64,000 bases of DNA from Conyzicola nivalis. GTDB taxonomy: Bacteria; Actinomycetota; Actinomycetes; Actinomycetales; Microbacteriaceae. The notes under the pieces were generated by a model, which was not told the DNA's origin, did not search any database, and saw only the letters and a list, made by a program, of their open reading frames with translations. Each line of letters starts with the position of its first letter. Position 1 is the first letter of the stretch. The stretch lies in contig NZ_BMGB01000001.1 of NCBI RefSeq assembly GCF_014639655.1, positions 2,329,082 to 2,393,081 on the forward strand, written 5' to 3'. Positions 42,353 to 50,283 of this stretch are shown here, one piece after another. The position numbers and the translations under genes are program-made.

Positions 42353-43038
42353 GCTAGTACCTCGGAAATCTCGGAAATCTCGATGCGCCGCCCGGTATAG
42401 AACGGCACTTCTTCGCGCACGTGTCGACGCGCCTCGGTGTTGCGCAGGTGGCGCATGAGGTCGACCAGGTCGACCAGCTCGGGGGCTTCGAGCGCGAGGA
42501 TCCACTCGTAGTCGCCGAGCGCGAAGCTCGCGACCGTGTTGGCGAGCACCTGCGGGTACTGGCTGCCCTTGCGTCCGTGGTCGCCGAGCATCTTCTTGCG
42601 CTCGTCTTCGGGAAGCAGGTACCACTCGTAGCTGCGCACGAACGGATAGACCGTGAGCCACGCCTCGGGCTCCTTGCCACGCATAAACGCGGGCAGGTGG
42701 TTGTTGGTGAACTCGGCCTCGCGGTGCACGCCCATCGCGTTCCAGACGGGGAGCAGCGAGTTCAGCGATGCGGAGCGTCGAAGCTCGCGCAACGCCCACT
42801 GCACCGTCTCGGGGCTCGGGCCGTGGAGCCAGATCATGAGGTCGGAATCGGCACGGATCGACGACACGTCGTAGAAACCGCGCACGGTGACGCCCTTGGC
42901 CTCGACGGCGGCTACGGCGGCGTCGAGGCCTCCGTCGCCGGCGGGCGTCGCGGGGTCGCGCTTGAGGACAGACCAGAGGGTGTAACCCAGGGCGTCTGCG
43001 GATGGAAGGGTGGGCTCAGTCGGAGAGCTATGGCTCAT
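42349..43038 (-). CDS. hemQ: Coproheme decarboxylase (HemQ/ChdC)
   Basis: The 229-residue protein is of the chlorite-dismutase fold and converts coproheme to heme b with hydrogen peroxide. It shows the region YPFVRSYEWYLLPEDERKKM, containing the radical-forming tyrosine, and GDHGRKGSQYPQV with the proximal heme histidine; FTNNHLPAF may supply the distal histidine noted for actinobacterial enzymes. Context within hem genes excludes a true chlorite dismutase. The start ATG 43038 has a strong GGGGGAGG site, but this site is in the right arm of a 7-bp hairpin (43048-43067). Confidence 0.95.
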   Translation of the reverse strand: MSHSSPTEPTLPSADALGYTLWSVLKRDPATPAGDGGLDAAVAAVEAKGVTVRGFYDVSSIRADSDLMIWLHGPSPETVQWALRELRRSASLNSLLPVWNAMGVHREAEFTNNHLPAFMRGKEPEAWLTVYPFVRSYEWYLLPEDERKKMLGDHGRKGSQYPQVLANTVASFALGDYEWILALEAPELVDLVDLMRHLRNTEARRHVREEVPFYTGRRIEISEISEVLA

Positions 43039-43047
43039 GACTCTATC

Positions 43048-43067
43048 CTCCCCCTGTCTTGGGGGAG
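43048..43067 (-). promoter_or_regulatory. Hairpin that would mask the hemQ ribosome binding site
   Basis: On the minus strand CTCCCCC, loop AAGACA and GGGGGAG form a 7-bp GC stem; GGAGG of the ribosome binding site begins within the second arm, eight bases before the hemQ start. TAGAGT adjoining the start could be an accidental -10 match. The hairpin could limit translation or act as a weak attenuator. Confidence 0.6.
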
Positions 43068-43081
43068 TTGCTAATCGAGAG

Positions 43082-43309
43082 TTACTCGTCGTTGCTCAGC
43101 AACGCCCATGCAACAATGCCGATCACCGAAATGCCGACGGCGGTCGCGCCGACGATCCACGGCACGGGGTTTTCGTTGTAGGCGACCTTCGCCTTGTCGG
43201 CGAAGCGGCTCGCCTGCTTGGGAACGTTGAGCTTGTTCTCGATGGCATCGAGGGTGTGTTCGAGGTTCGCGCGCTGGGCCGCGATTTTGGCGTCGATGTC
43301 GTCGCTCAT
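43082..43309 (-). CDS. DUF3618 family small membrane protein
   Basis: The 75-residue protein has an N-terminal amphipathic helix (DIDAKIAAQRANLEHTLDAIENKL), the usual start of DUF3618 proteins, and one C-terminal membrane helix (PWIVGATAVGISVIGIVAWALL). The function is unknown. It lies last in a three-gene run of small envelope proteins placed between hemY and hemQ, one base from its upstream neighbour. Confidence 0.85.
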   Translation of the reverse strand: MSDDIDAKIAAQRANLEHTLDAIENKLNVPKQASRFADKAKVAYNENPVPWIVGATAVGISVIGIVAWALLSNDE

Positions 43310-43310
43310 G

Positions 43311-43715
43311 TCAGTTTCGCTTTCCGATGCCCTTGATGGCATTCACGTCTTCTTTAACACTGGCGATGGTCTCTTCGGGAACCGGAGGGACACCACGCTT
43401 CAACTGCTTGACGCCGATGAGCACGAGGATCGCCGTGATCACCAGCAGGGCGAACGCCACGATGAGGGCGGACAGCCACGCGGGAAGTGCGGTGGCAATT
43501 CCCAGGATCGCCGCCGTTACCAGCACGCCGAACGCGAAGAACGCGAAGAACGCGCCAGCCGCGATTAGGCCGACGCCGACACCGAGGTGCTTGGCCTTCT
43601 CGACGAGCTCCTGCTTGAGGCGCTCGAGTTCGCTGCGCAGCAGTTCGACGAGGTACCCGGGCAGATCGCCGATGAGTTTGAACAGCGACCGCTTGGGGAG
43701 TTCTCTCTCGCTCAC
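43311..43715 (-). CDS. Phage-holin-like/Actinobacterial holin-X family membrane protein
   Basis: The 134-residue protein begins with a soluble helix (LFKLIGDLPGYLVELLRSELERLKQELVEKAK), followed by two membrane helices (about 50-75 and 82-103), and ends in a short soluble tail. This is the YqjE/holin-X pattern, common in actinobacteria and not evidence of a prophage. The GTG start is 6 bp after the YtxH-like stop. It forms a unit with the DUF3618 and YtxH-like genes. Confidence 0.8.
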   Translation of the reverse strand: MSERELPKRSLFKLIGDLPGYLVELLRSELERLKQELVEKAKHLGVGVGLIAAGAFFAFFAFGVLVTAAILGIATALPAWLSALIVAFALLVITAILVLIGVKQLKRGVPPVPEETIASVKEDVNAIKGIGKRN

Positions 43716-43721
43716 GGCGAC

Positions 43722-44030
43722 CTACTTGCTCGAACCGGAGCTCGCCGCGGACGACTGTGCCGGCGTGGTGCGGGCGGAGGACTTGGACGACGGCTTGCGG
43801 CCGGAGACCTGCGTGGCGACCTTCTTCGCACCGCTGGCGAGGGCCGAGACGACCTCGGGGGTCTTGTCTTTGACGAAGCCCTCGGCGTCGTCGAACTGGC
43901 GCTGCACGCGCGGGTCATTCCAGAACTTGCCGGCGATGCGCTTGATGTCTTCGTAACGCTCACGCCCAGCCCGAGCACCAAGTACGTAGCCGACGCCGAT
44001 GCCGACTACAAGAAGGATCTTGCCTTTCAT
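43722..44030 (-). CDS. YtxH-like small membrane-anchored protein
   Basis: The 102-residue protein starts MKGKILLVVGIGVGYVLGARAGRERYEDI, a single N-terminal helix with a Gly-rich face followed by the RAGRERY motif of YtxH-type proteins, and continues as a basic Ser/Lys/Ala-rich tail. The function is unknown; homologues are linked to envelope stress. GGAG precedes ATG 44030. It follows hemY by 46 bp on the same strand. Confidence 0.8.
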   Translation of the reverse strand: MKGKILLVVGIGVGYVLGARAGRERYEDIKRIAGKFWNDPRVQRQFDDAEGFVKDKTPEVVSALASGAKKVATQVSGRKPSSKSSARTTPAQSSAASSGSSK

Positions 44031-44076
44031 GGTTTACTCCGTTTTCGTTCGTGAATGTTCGTCCAGCGTAACCGGG

Positions 44077-45339
44077 CTACTGCAATTCGCCCCTGACGAC
44101 AGCATCAGCTTGTGCCAGTGAGTGCCCAATGATATTTGCGAGACCCGTTCCGGCGATACCCTCCCCGACGAGCGTCACGCCGTCGGGAGCGGTCTCCACC
44201 GCGGTCGTGCGCGTCCACTGCACCCGCGCGAAATCGACGACCGCCGCGGGGTCGATCGGCACACCGAGCAGGGCCGCGGCGTCCGCGCGCGCGATCTCGG
44301 CGAGACCGGCCGGATCTTCGCCGTAGGACAGCCGCAGCACGTGACGGCCGTCGGCGCGCTCGGCGAGCCACTGCCACTTCGCGGTGGCGTGCGTCAGTGC
44401 CCTGGCCCGGATGCCTCTGGCCCCCTTCGCCACGAGAAGTCCGGTTCCGCGCGGGGCCGCGTCGAGCAGCGGCTGTTCGACCACGAGGGTGGCGAGGGTC
44501 ACGACCCGGTCGGGCGTGGCGAGCGGACCGAGCACTCCGGACGCCGCCACGACGATGTGGCCGCCGAGCACGTCGTCGTCCGTCGTGGCGCTGCCGACGG
44601 TGACCGAGCGCACGGACGTGTTCAGGCGCACGTCGGCGCCGAACCGGTCGAGGTCGGCGACGAGCTCGTCGACGATCCGCGAGATGCCGCCGCGGAGTCC
44701 GGCGACTGCGGTGCCGGCGGGCGCCTCGACGCGCAGCGAGCGCACGGCCCGGGCGAGCGAGCCCTCGCGGCGCAGCGCAGCGCGCAGGTGCGGGGCGACG
44801 CGGTCGAGGTCGAGGTCGTCGGGCGACGCCGAGTGCACGCCGTTCACGATCGGGGCCACCAGCTTGTCGAGCACGTCGTCGCCCATGCGCCGGCGCACCA
44901 GTTCGCCGAGCGTCGTCGCTTTCGATCCGACGGTTCCGGGCAGGAAGGCGTCGACGGCGAACGCGCGCAGGGCGGCACTCTGCCCGAGCACCGCGATCAC
45001 GTCTTCGGCGACCGGCGATCCGGGAATGCCGAGCAGGCTCGTCGCGGGGATGGGGACCGCGGGTCCGTCGACCGGCTGCAGCCAGGCGCCCGCCGGGTTC
45101 GGAGCGACGATCTCGTCGCCCAGCCCGAGGTCGCGCACGAGCGCTTCCACGGTGCCCCCGCGGGTGGCGAAGCTCTCGGCGCCGGCGTCCAGCGCGATTC
45201 CGCCGACGACGTGGCGCGAGACGCTGCCGCCGAGACGATCGCCCGCCTCGAGCAACGTGACCGATTTGCCCTCGATCAGCAGTTTGCGGGCGATCACCAG
45301 CCCCGCGATGCCCCCGCCGACAACGACGACATCGCTCAT
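44077..45339 (-). CDS. hemY: Coproporphyrinogen III / protoporphyrinogen oxidase
   Basis: The 420-residue flavoprotein starts with the FAD dinucleotide fold VVVVGGGIAGLVIARKLLIEGKSVTLLEA and ends in the second FAD contact GEGIAGTGLANIIGHSLAQADAV. HVVGGIALDAGAESFATRGG is characteristic of HemY. With HemQ in the same operon it most probably oxidises coproporphyrinogen III to coproporphyrin III (CgoX role). Its ATG overlaps the hemE stop by 4 bp. Confidence 0.94.
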   Translation of the reverse strand: MSDVVVVGGGIAGLVIARKLLIEGKSVTLLEAGDRLGGSVSRHVVGGIALDAGAESFATRGGTVEALVRDLGLGDEIVAPNPAGAWLQPVDGPAVPIPATSLLGIPGSPVAEDVIAVLGQSAALRAFAVDAFLPGTVGSKATTLGELVRRRMGDDVLDKLVAPIVNGVHSASPDDLDLDRVAPHLRAALRREGSLARAVRSLRVEAPAGTAVAGLRGGISRIVDELVADLDRFGADVRLNTSVRSVTVGSATTDDDVLGGHIVVAASGVLGPLATPDRVVTLATLVVEQPLLDAAPRGTGLLVAKGARGIRARALTHATAKWQWLAERADGRHVLRLSYGEDPAGLAEIARADAAALLGVPIDPAAVVDFARVQWTRTTAVETAPDGVTLVGEGIAGTGLANIIGHSLAQADAVVRGELQ

Positions 45340-46391
45340 CCCGCGTGCACCTGCTCCACGATGCGGGTCAGAACGTCGGGGTCGGTCGAGGGCGGGACGC
45401 CGTGGCCGAGGTTGAGCACGTGGGCGGGCGCCTCGCGGCCGCGGTCGATCACGTCGTCGACGTGGGCGGCGAGCACCTTCGCGGGGGCCGCGAGCAGGGC
45501 GGGGTCGAGGTTGCCCTGCAGGGGCACGGTGCCGCCGAGGCGGCGGTTGGCCTCGTCGAGCGGGATGCGCCAGTCGACGCCCATGACGTCGGCGCCGATG
45601 TCGCGCATCGCCGCGAGCACCTCGTTGCTGCCGACGCCGAAGTGCACCTTGGGAATGTCGAGGCCGCGCAGATGCGACAGCGCGCGCTTCGAGTGCGGGG
45701 CGACGCGGCGCACGTACTGCTGCTCGCTGAGCGAGCCGACCCACGAGTCGAAGAGCTGGGCGGCCGAGGCGCCGGCGAGCACCTGGGCCTGCAGGAACGC
45801 CCCGCTCACGTCGGCACACCAGTTGAGGAGCGTCGCCCAGGCGTGCGGCTCGGTGTACATCATGGTGCGGGCGCGCAACTGGTCCTTCGACGGGCCACCC
45901 TCGACGAGGTACGAGGCGAGAGTGAACGGCGCACCCGCGAAGCCGATCAGGGGCGTCGAGCCGAGCTCGGCGACGGTGCGCGCGACACCCTCGATGATCG
46001 GTGCGAGCGCGGCCGGGTCGAGAGGTCGCAGCTTCGCGACATCCGAAACGCTTCTGATCGGATCGGCGAGAACCGGACCGCGACCCGGCACAATTTCGAC
46101 CTCTACACCTGCGAGTTTGATGGGAATCACGATGTCGCTGAAGAAAATCGCGGCGTCGACGCCGTGTCGGCGAACCGGCTGCAGGGTGATCTCGCTCGAC
46201 AGCTCGGGGGTCAGGCAGGCGTCGAGCATGGCGTTGCCGACGCGGAGTTCCCGGTATTCCGGCAGCGAACGGCCCGCCTGGCGCATGAACCACACGGGCG
46301 GAGTCGCCTGACGCTCACCCCGGTAGGCGCGGATGAGGGGCGCGTCGGTCGTTCGGCCGTCGGTGAGAGGGTGGTTCGCAGGCAGGGTCAC
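45336..46391 (-). CDS. hemE: Uroporphyrinogen decarboxylase
   Basis: The 351-residue enzyme decarboxylates uroporphyrinogen III to coproporphyrinogen III. Conserved PPVWFMRQAGRSLPEYREL (N-terminal), FFSDIVIPIKLAGVEVEI and LNLGHGVPPSTDPDVL (C-terminal) are visible. GTG 46391 gives the standard length. TAATGT lies seven bases upstream and no ribosome binding site is present, so the operon leader is probably absent. It is the first gene of the leftward heme operon and divergent from hemA, only 17 bp between start codons. Confidence 0.96.
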   Translation of the reverse strand: MTLPANHPLTDGRTTDAPLIRAYRGERQATPPVWFMRQAGRSLPEYRELRVGNAMLDACLTPELSSEITLQPVRRHGVDAAIFFSDIVIPIKLAGVEVEIVPGRGPVLADPIRSVSDVAKLRPLDPAALAPIIEGVARTVAELGSTPLIGFAGAPFTLASYLVEGGPSKDQLRARTMMYTEPHAWATLLNWCADVSGAFLQAQVLAGASAAQLFDSWVGSLSEQQYVRRVAPHSKRALSHLRGLDIPKVHFGVGSNEVLAAMRDIGADVMGVDWRIPLDEANRRLGGTVPLQGNLDPALLAAPAKVLAAHVDDVIDRGREAPAHVLNLGHGVPPSTDPDVLTRIVEQVHAG

Positions 46392-46408
46392 GGAGTTAAC
46401 ATTAGATT
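46392..46408. promoter_or_regulatory. Overlapping divergent -10 boxes of hemA and hemE
   Basis: In the 17 bases between the two start codons, TAACAT (46397-46402, rightward) lies six bases before the hemA GTG and TAATGT (minus strand, 46404-46399) lies seven bases before the hemE GTG. The two hexamers share four positions, so the two promoters cannot be occupied at once. No Shine-Dalgarno fits in the gap. Confidence 0.7.
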
Positions 46409-47677
46409 GTGCTCCTCTGCCTGACCGCGAACCATCAAAATGCCAGCTTCGACCTTCTCGAGAAGCTGTCCATTGGCGCACCGGCGGCAGCCTCCGATCT
46501 CGTGGCCGGCAGCGCGTTCGTCTCGGGCGCCGTCGTGCTCGCGACCTGCAACCGCTTCGAGGCCTATCTCGACATCGACGAGCCGCTCACCGGTTCGAGC
46601 GCCGTCGCCGTGGAATCCACGATCGACGCCATGAGCTCGGCCAGCGGCGTGCTGCCCGAAGAGCTGCGCAAATCGGTGAAGGTCATCACCGGCGACGCCG
46701 TGGCCGGGCACCTGTTCTCGGTCACCGCCGGTCTCGAATCGGTGGTCGTCGGCGAAGACGAGATCTCGGGCCAGGTGGGCCGGGCACTCGAGGCGGCGCG
46801 CGTATCCGGCACCGCGACATCCACCCTCGACACCCTGTTCCAGACCGCGACCCGCACCTCGCGCGAGGTGAAGAACCACACGGCCCTCGGCGGCGCAGGC
46901 CGCTCCCTCGTGCGCCTCGCGCTCGAACTCGCCTCGAGCCGCGTTACGGACTGGTCGAAGACCCGCGTGCTGCTGGTCGGAACCGGCCAGTACGCCGCGA
47001 CCACGCTCGGCGCCCTCCGCGACCGCGGCGCGACCGACGTGCGCGTCTTCTCCCCCAGCGGCCGGGCCGCCAAGTTCGCGTCGAAGTACGGGATCGAATT
47101 CGAGACGTCGCTGTCGGAGGCGATCGCCGATTCGGATGTTGTGCTCACCTGCACGTCGACCCTCGCGATCACGCCGGCCGACGTGCCAAACGACAACCGC
47201 CGCCTCGTCATCGACCTCGGGTTGCCCCGCAACGTCGACCCGGCCGTCGCCACGCTCGCGGGCGTCGAACTGCTCGACCTCGACCTGATCAGCCGGCACG
47301 CGCCGGTCGAGGCGCTGACCGCCGCCACCGACGCCCGCGCGCTCATCGGCGACGCGGCAGCGTCCTACCTCTCGGCCGCGACCGTCGAGCCGGCCATCGT
47401 GGCGTTCCGCTCGCACGTGTTCGACCTGCTCGACGCAGAGATCGAACGCGCGCAGCGTCGATCCGGTGACAGCACCGACACCGTCGCCGCGCTGCGCCAC
47501 CTCGCCGGAGTGCTGCTGCACGGACCGTCGGTGCGGGCGCGCACGCTTGCCCGCGAGGGCCGCGGCGGCGAGTTCGTGGCGGCGCTCGACGCCCTCTACG
47601 GAATCGCGCCGGAAGCCGTCATCCACCCGCTGGTCACGGCGACCGACTCTTCCGACGCGGACGACCTCGCGGTCTGA
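46409..47677 (+). CDS. hemA: Glutamyl-tRNA reductase
   Basis: The 422-residue enzyme reduces glutamyl-tRNA to glutamate-1-semialdehyde, the first step of heme synthesis. The nucleophile is in VVLATCNRFEAYLD (Cys47); the catalytic domain continues with GEDEISGQVGRAL, followed by the NADPH-binding VLLVGTGQYAATTLGALRDRG and the helical dimerisation domain. GTG 46409 is preceded by TAACAT six bases upstream, indicating leaderless translation. It is the only heme gene on the plus strand and ends at a 15-bp hairpin. Confidence 0.96.
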   Translation: MLLCLTANHQNASFDLLEKLSIGAPAAASDLVAGSAFVSGAVVLATCNRFEAYLDIDEPLTGSSAVAVESTIDAMSSASGVLPEELRKSVKVITGDAVAGHLFSVTAGLESVVVGEDEISGQVGRALEAARVSGTATSTLDTLFQTATRTSREVKNHTALGGAGRSLVRLALELASSRVTDWSKTRVLLVGTGQYAATTLGALRDRGATDVRVFSPSGRAAKFASKYGIEFETSLSEAIADSDVVLTCTSTLAITPADVPNDNRRLVIDLGLPRNVDPAVATLAGVELLDLDLISRHAPVEALTAATDARALIGDAAASYLSAATVEPAIVAFRSHVFDLLDAEIERAQRRSGDSTDTVAALRHLAGVLLHGPSVRARTLAREGRGGEFVAALDALYGIAPEAVIHPLVTATDSSDADDLAV

Positions 47678-47727
47678 GGCCGCCGGTCGCGTGCTACTCG
47701 CCCGGCACGTACCCACGACCGCTGCCG

Positions 47728-47771
47728 TTCGGCTCGGGTGCGCCCGTTCGATCGGCCGCACCCGAGCCGAA
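47728..47771. terminator. 15-bp bidirectional terminator-like hairpin
   Basis: TTCGGCTCGGGTGCG (47728-47742) and its exact inverse (47757-47771) enclose 14 bases. The hairpin lies between converging hemA and the YbdD-like gene. It has no T-run. Confidence 0.75.
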
Positions 47772-47787
47772 GCACCGCGGTCGACGG

Positions 47788-47979
47788 CTAGCAGCAGCGA
47801 CCCTCGGGGTTCGCGTCCTGCCGGTCGGTGCGGTCGCGCCAGAACTCGCGCTCGGTCATGACCGGCACCGCTCCGGCGTGCTCGCCCTGCACATGCTCGA
47901 GGTACTTGTCGTAGGCGTCTTCGCCCATCAGTCCGCGCACGTACCAGCGGATCCCGCGCGCCACCTCGGTCACGCCCAT
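47788..47979 (-). CDS. YbdD/YjiX family small protein
   Basis: The 63-residue protein contains YVRGLMGEDAYDKYLEHVQ and MTEREFWRDRTDRQDANPEGRCC, the DUF466 signature of YbdD/YjiX, which is encoded next to CstA-type transporters and is needed for their activity in Escherichia coli. Its ATG shares one base with the cstA stop (TGATG), so stoichiometric co-translation is likely. The C-terminal GRCC is typical. Confidence 0.93.
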   Translation of the reverse strand: MGVTEVARGIRWYVRGLMGEDAYDKYLEHVQGEHAGAVPVMTEREFWRDRTDRQDANPEGRCC

Positions 47980-50231
47980 CAGTGACCGCCCCTCTTGGGC
48001 TTGGCGGGGAGCTTGTCCCACTCGGCCTGCAGCTCGCGCTCGGCCGCCGTCGGGATCAGCCCCGCGGGGGCGAACACCTTCGACTGCACGGCGGGATCCT
48101 CGCTGCTCTCGCTCGCCCCGCGCCGCGCGGCCCTGATCGTGGCCAGGATCGCGGTCACGATCACGATGATCGCGAGCGTCACGAACAGGATCGACAGGAT
48201 GCCCTGCACCATCGTGTTGCGCACGACGGCCTCCATCGCCTCGACCGTCGGCGCGGTGCCGAAGCTCGTCTCGCCGTCGGCGAGCGCCTGCCGGAACGCG
48301 GCGTTCTGGGCGAAGTAGCCCACCGCGGGTACGGGCGAGAAGATCTTCAGGAACGACGCCGAGATGGTGACCACCGCCGCGAACCCGAGCGGCAGGGCGA
48401 CCACCCAGAGGAACCGGAAGTACCCGCGCTTGGCGATGATGGCCATGCACACGGCGAGCGCGATGGCCGCGAGCAGCTGGTTGGCGATACCGAACAGCGG
48501 GAACAGCGTGTTGATGCCGCCGAGCGGGTCGGTCACGCCCATAACCAGGATCGCGCCCCACGCCGCCACCATGATCGCGGTCGCGATCCAGGCTCCCACG
48601 CGCCAGGACGTGTTCTTGAACTTCGGGATGAAGTTGCCGATCGAGTCCTGCAGCATGAACCGCGCGACCCGGGTGCCGGCGTCGACGGCGGTGAGGATGA
48701 ACAGCGCCTCGAACATGATGGCGAAGTGGTACCAGAACGCCATCAACCCGCTGCCGCCGATCAGCTGCTGCATGATGTTCGCGAGTCCGACCGCGAGGGT
48801 CGGGGCGCCGCCGGTGCGCGAGACGATCGACTCCTCGCCGACGTTGTCCGCGGTCTGCTGCAGCATCTCCGGTGTCAGGTTCACCCCCGACATCCCCAGC
48901 CCGTTGACGAACGCCACGGCGCCCTCGATCGTTCCGCCGGTGGCCGCCGCAGAAGCGTTCATCGCGAAGTAGATGCCGCGGTCGATCGACAGGGCGGCGA
49001 CGAGCGCCATGATCGCCACGAACGATTCCATCAGCATGCCGCCGTAGCCGATGAACCGGGTCTGCCGCTCTTTCTCGACGAGCTTGGGGGTGGTTCCGGA
49101 TGCGATGAGCGCGTGGAATCCGGACAGCGCGCCGCAGGCGATGGTGACGAACAGGAAGGGGAAGAGGGTTCCACTCACGACCGGACCGGTCCCAGTAGAC
49201 GCAAACTCGCTCACGGCCGGGGCGAAGATCTCGGGGCGCACGATGATGATCGCGATGGCGAGCATCACGATCGTGCCGATCTTCATAAACGTCGACAGGT
49301 AGTCGCGCGGGGCGAGCAGCAGCCAGACCGGCAGAACGGCCGCAACGAAACCGTAGATGATGATGCCGATGGCGAGCGGCACCTTGTCCATGGTGAAAAG
49401 AGCGACGCCCCAGTCGGTCTCGGCGACCGCGCCGCCGCCGATGATGGCGGCGAGCAGCAGCACGAATCCGATGATCGACACCTCGGTGACCTTGCCGGGT
49501 CGGAAGAACCGCAGGTAGCACCCCATGAAGAGCGCGATCGGGATGGTCATGGCGACCGAGAACACGCCCCACGGGCTCTCGGCGAGCGCGTTCACCACGA
49601 CGAGCGCGAGGATCGCGACGATGATCACCATGATCGTGAGCGTGGCGATGATCGCGGCGGTTCCGCCGACGCGGCCGAGCTCGTCGCGCGCCATCTGGCC
49701 GAGCGAGCGACCGCCGCGGCGCATGGAGAAGAACATGACCAGGTAGTCCTGCACGGCGCCCGCGAGCACGACGCCGACGATGATCCAGATCGTGCCGGGC
49801 AGGTAGCCCATCTGCGCGGCGAGCACCGGTCCGACGAGCGGTCCGGCGCCTGCGATGGCCGCGAAGTGGTGGCCGTAGAGCACCCGGCGGTCGGTGGCGG
49901 CGTAATCCTTGCCGTCGGCCTTGTACTCGGCCGGTGTCGCCCGGCTGTCGTCGGGCTTCACGATGTTCTTCTCGATGTACTTCGAGTAGAACCGGTAGCC
50001 GATGAAGTAGGTGCACACCGCGGCAAACACGAACCAGATGGCGTTGACCGTCTCGCCTCGCACGACCGCCAGCATCACCCAGCTGAGACCGCCGAGCAGG
50101 GCGATCGCGATCCAGATGGCGATCTTGGCGGGGGTCCAGCGCCGGTCTTCGGCCTCCAGAATCGCGGGATCGACCGCTACCGGGGGTAGGTTCCCGTCTT
50201 TCGTGCGCGTGCTCGCTGACGTCTTTGGCAT
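47979..50231 (-). CDS. cstA: Carbon starvation protein A, pyruvate/peptide transporter
   Basis: The 750-residue membrane protein has about 16 to 18 helices and CstA signatures: YRFYSKYIEKNIVKPDDSRATPAEYK, YGHHFAAIAGAGPLVGPVLAAQMGYLPG and SGFHALIASGTTPK. Members take up peptides on starvation and act as proton-linked pyruvate transporters. ATG 50231 is preferred because GGGGAG lies directly upstream; an in-frame ATG at 50243 is an alternative. The N-terminal 30 residues are polar. The YbdD-type partner follows with a one-base overlap. Confidence 0.94.
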   Translation of the reverse strand: MPKTSASTRTKDGNLPPVAVDPAILEAEDRRWTPAKIAIWIAIALLGGLSWVMLAVVRGETVNAIWFVFAAVCTYFIGYRFYSKYIEKNIVKPDDSRATPAEYKADGKDYAATDRRVLYGHHFAAIAGAGPLVGPVLAAQMGYLPGTIWIIVGVVLAGAVQDYLVMFFSMRRGGRSLGQMARDELGRVGGTAAIIATLTIMVIIVAILALVVVNALAESPWGVFSVAMTIPIALFMGCYLRFFRPGKVTEVSIIGFVLLLAAIIGGGAVAETDWGVALFTMDKVPLAIGIIIYGFVAAVLPVWLLLAPRDYLSTFMKIGTIVMLAIAIIIVRPEIFAPAVSEFASTGTGPVVSGTLFPFLFVTIACGALSGFHALIASGTTPKLVEKERQTRFIGYGGMLMESFVAIMALVAALSIDRGIYFAMNASAAATGGTIEGAVAFVNGLGMSGVNLTPEMLQQTADNVGEESIVSRTGGAPTLAVGLANIMQQLIGGSGLMAFWYHFAIMFEALFILTAVDAGTRVARFMLQDSIGNFIPKFKNTSWRVGAWIATAIMVAAWGAILVMGVTDPLGGINTLFPLFGIANQLLAAIALAVCMAIIAKRGYFRFLWVVALPLGFAAVVTISASFLKIFSPVPAVGYFAQNAAFRQALADGETSFGTAPTVEAMEAVVRNTMVQGILSILFVTLAIIVIVTAILATIRAARRGASESSEDPAVQSKVFAPAGLIPTAAERELQAEWDKLPAKPKRGGH

Positions 50232-50283
50232 TTTTCTCCCCATTGAGACTGTGACCGACTTTCACAAGTACGGTAACACGGGG

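Noticed and set aside
42349-43038. Chlorite dismutase
   Set aside because: The fold is shared, but the position inside the heme operon and actinobacterial sequence features indicate coproheme decarboxylase.
43311-43715. Holin-like gene as evidence for a prophage
   Set aside because: Holin-X/YqjE proteins are ordinary chromosomal actinobacterial proteins, and no other phage gene is near.
47982-50189. A 735-codon plus-strand frame across cstA
   Set aside because: Antisense to a clear CstA with full motif content; the residues are a GC-frame artefact.
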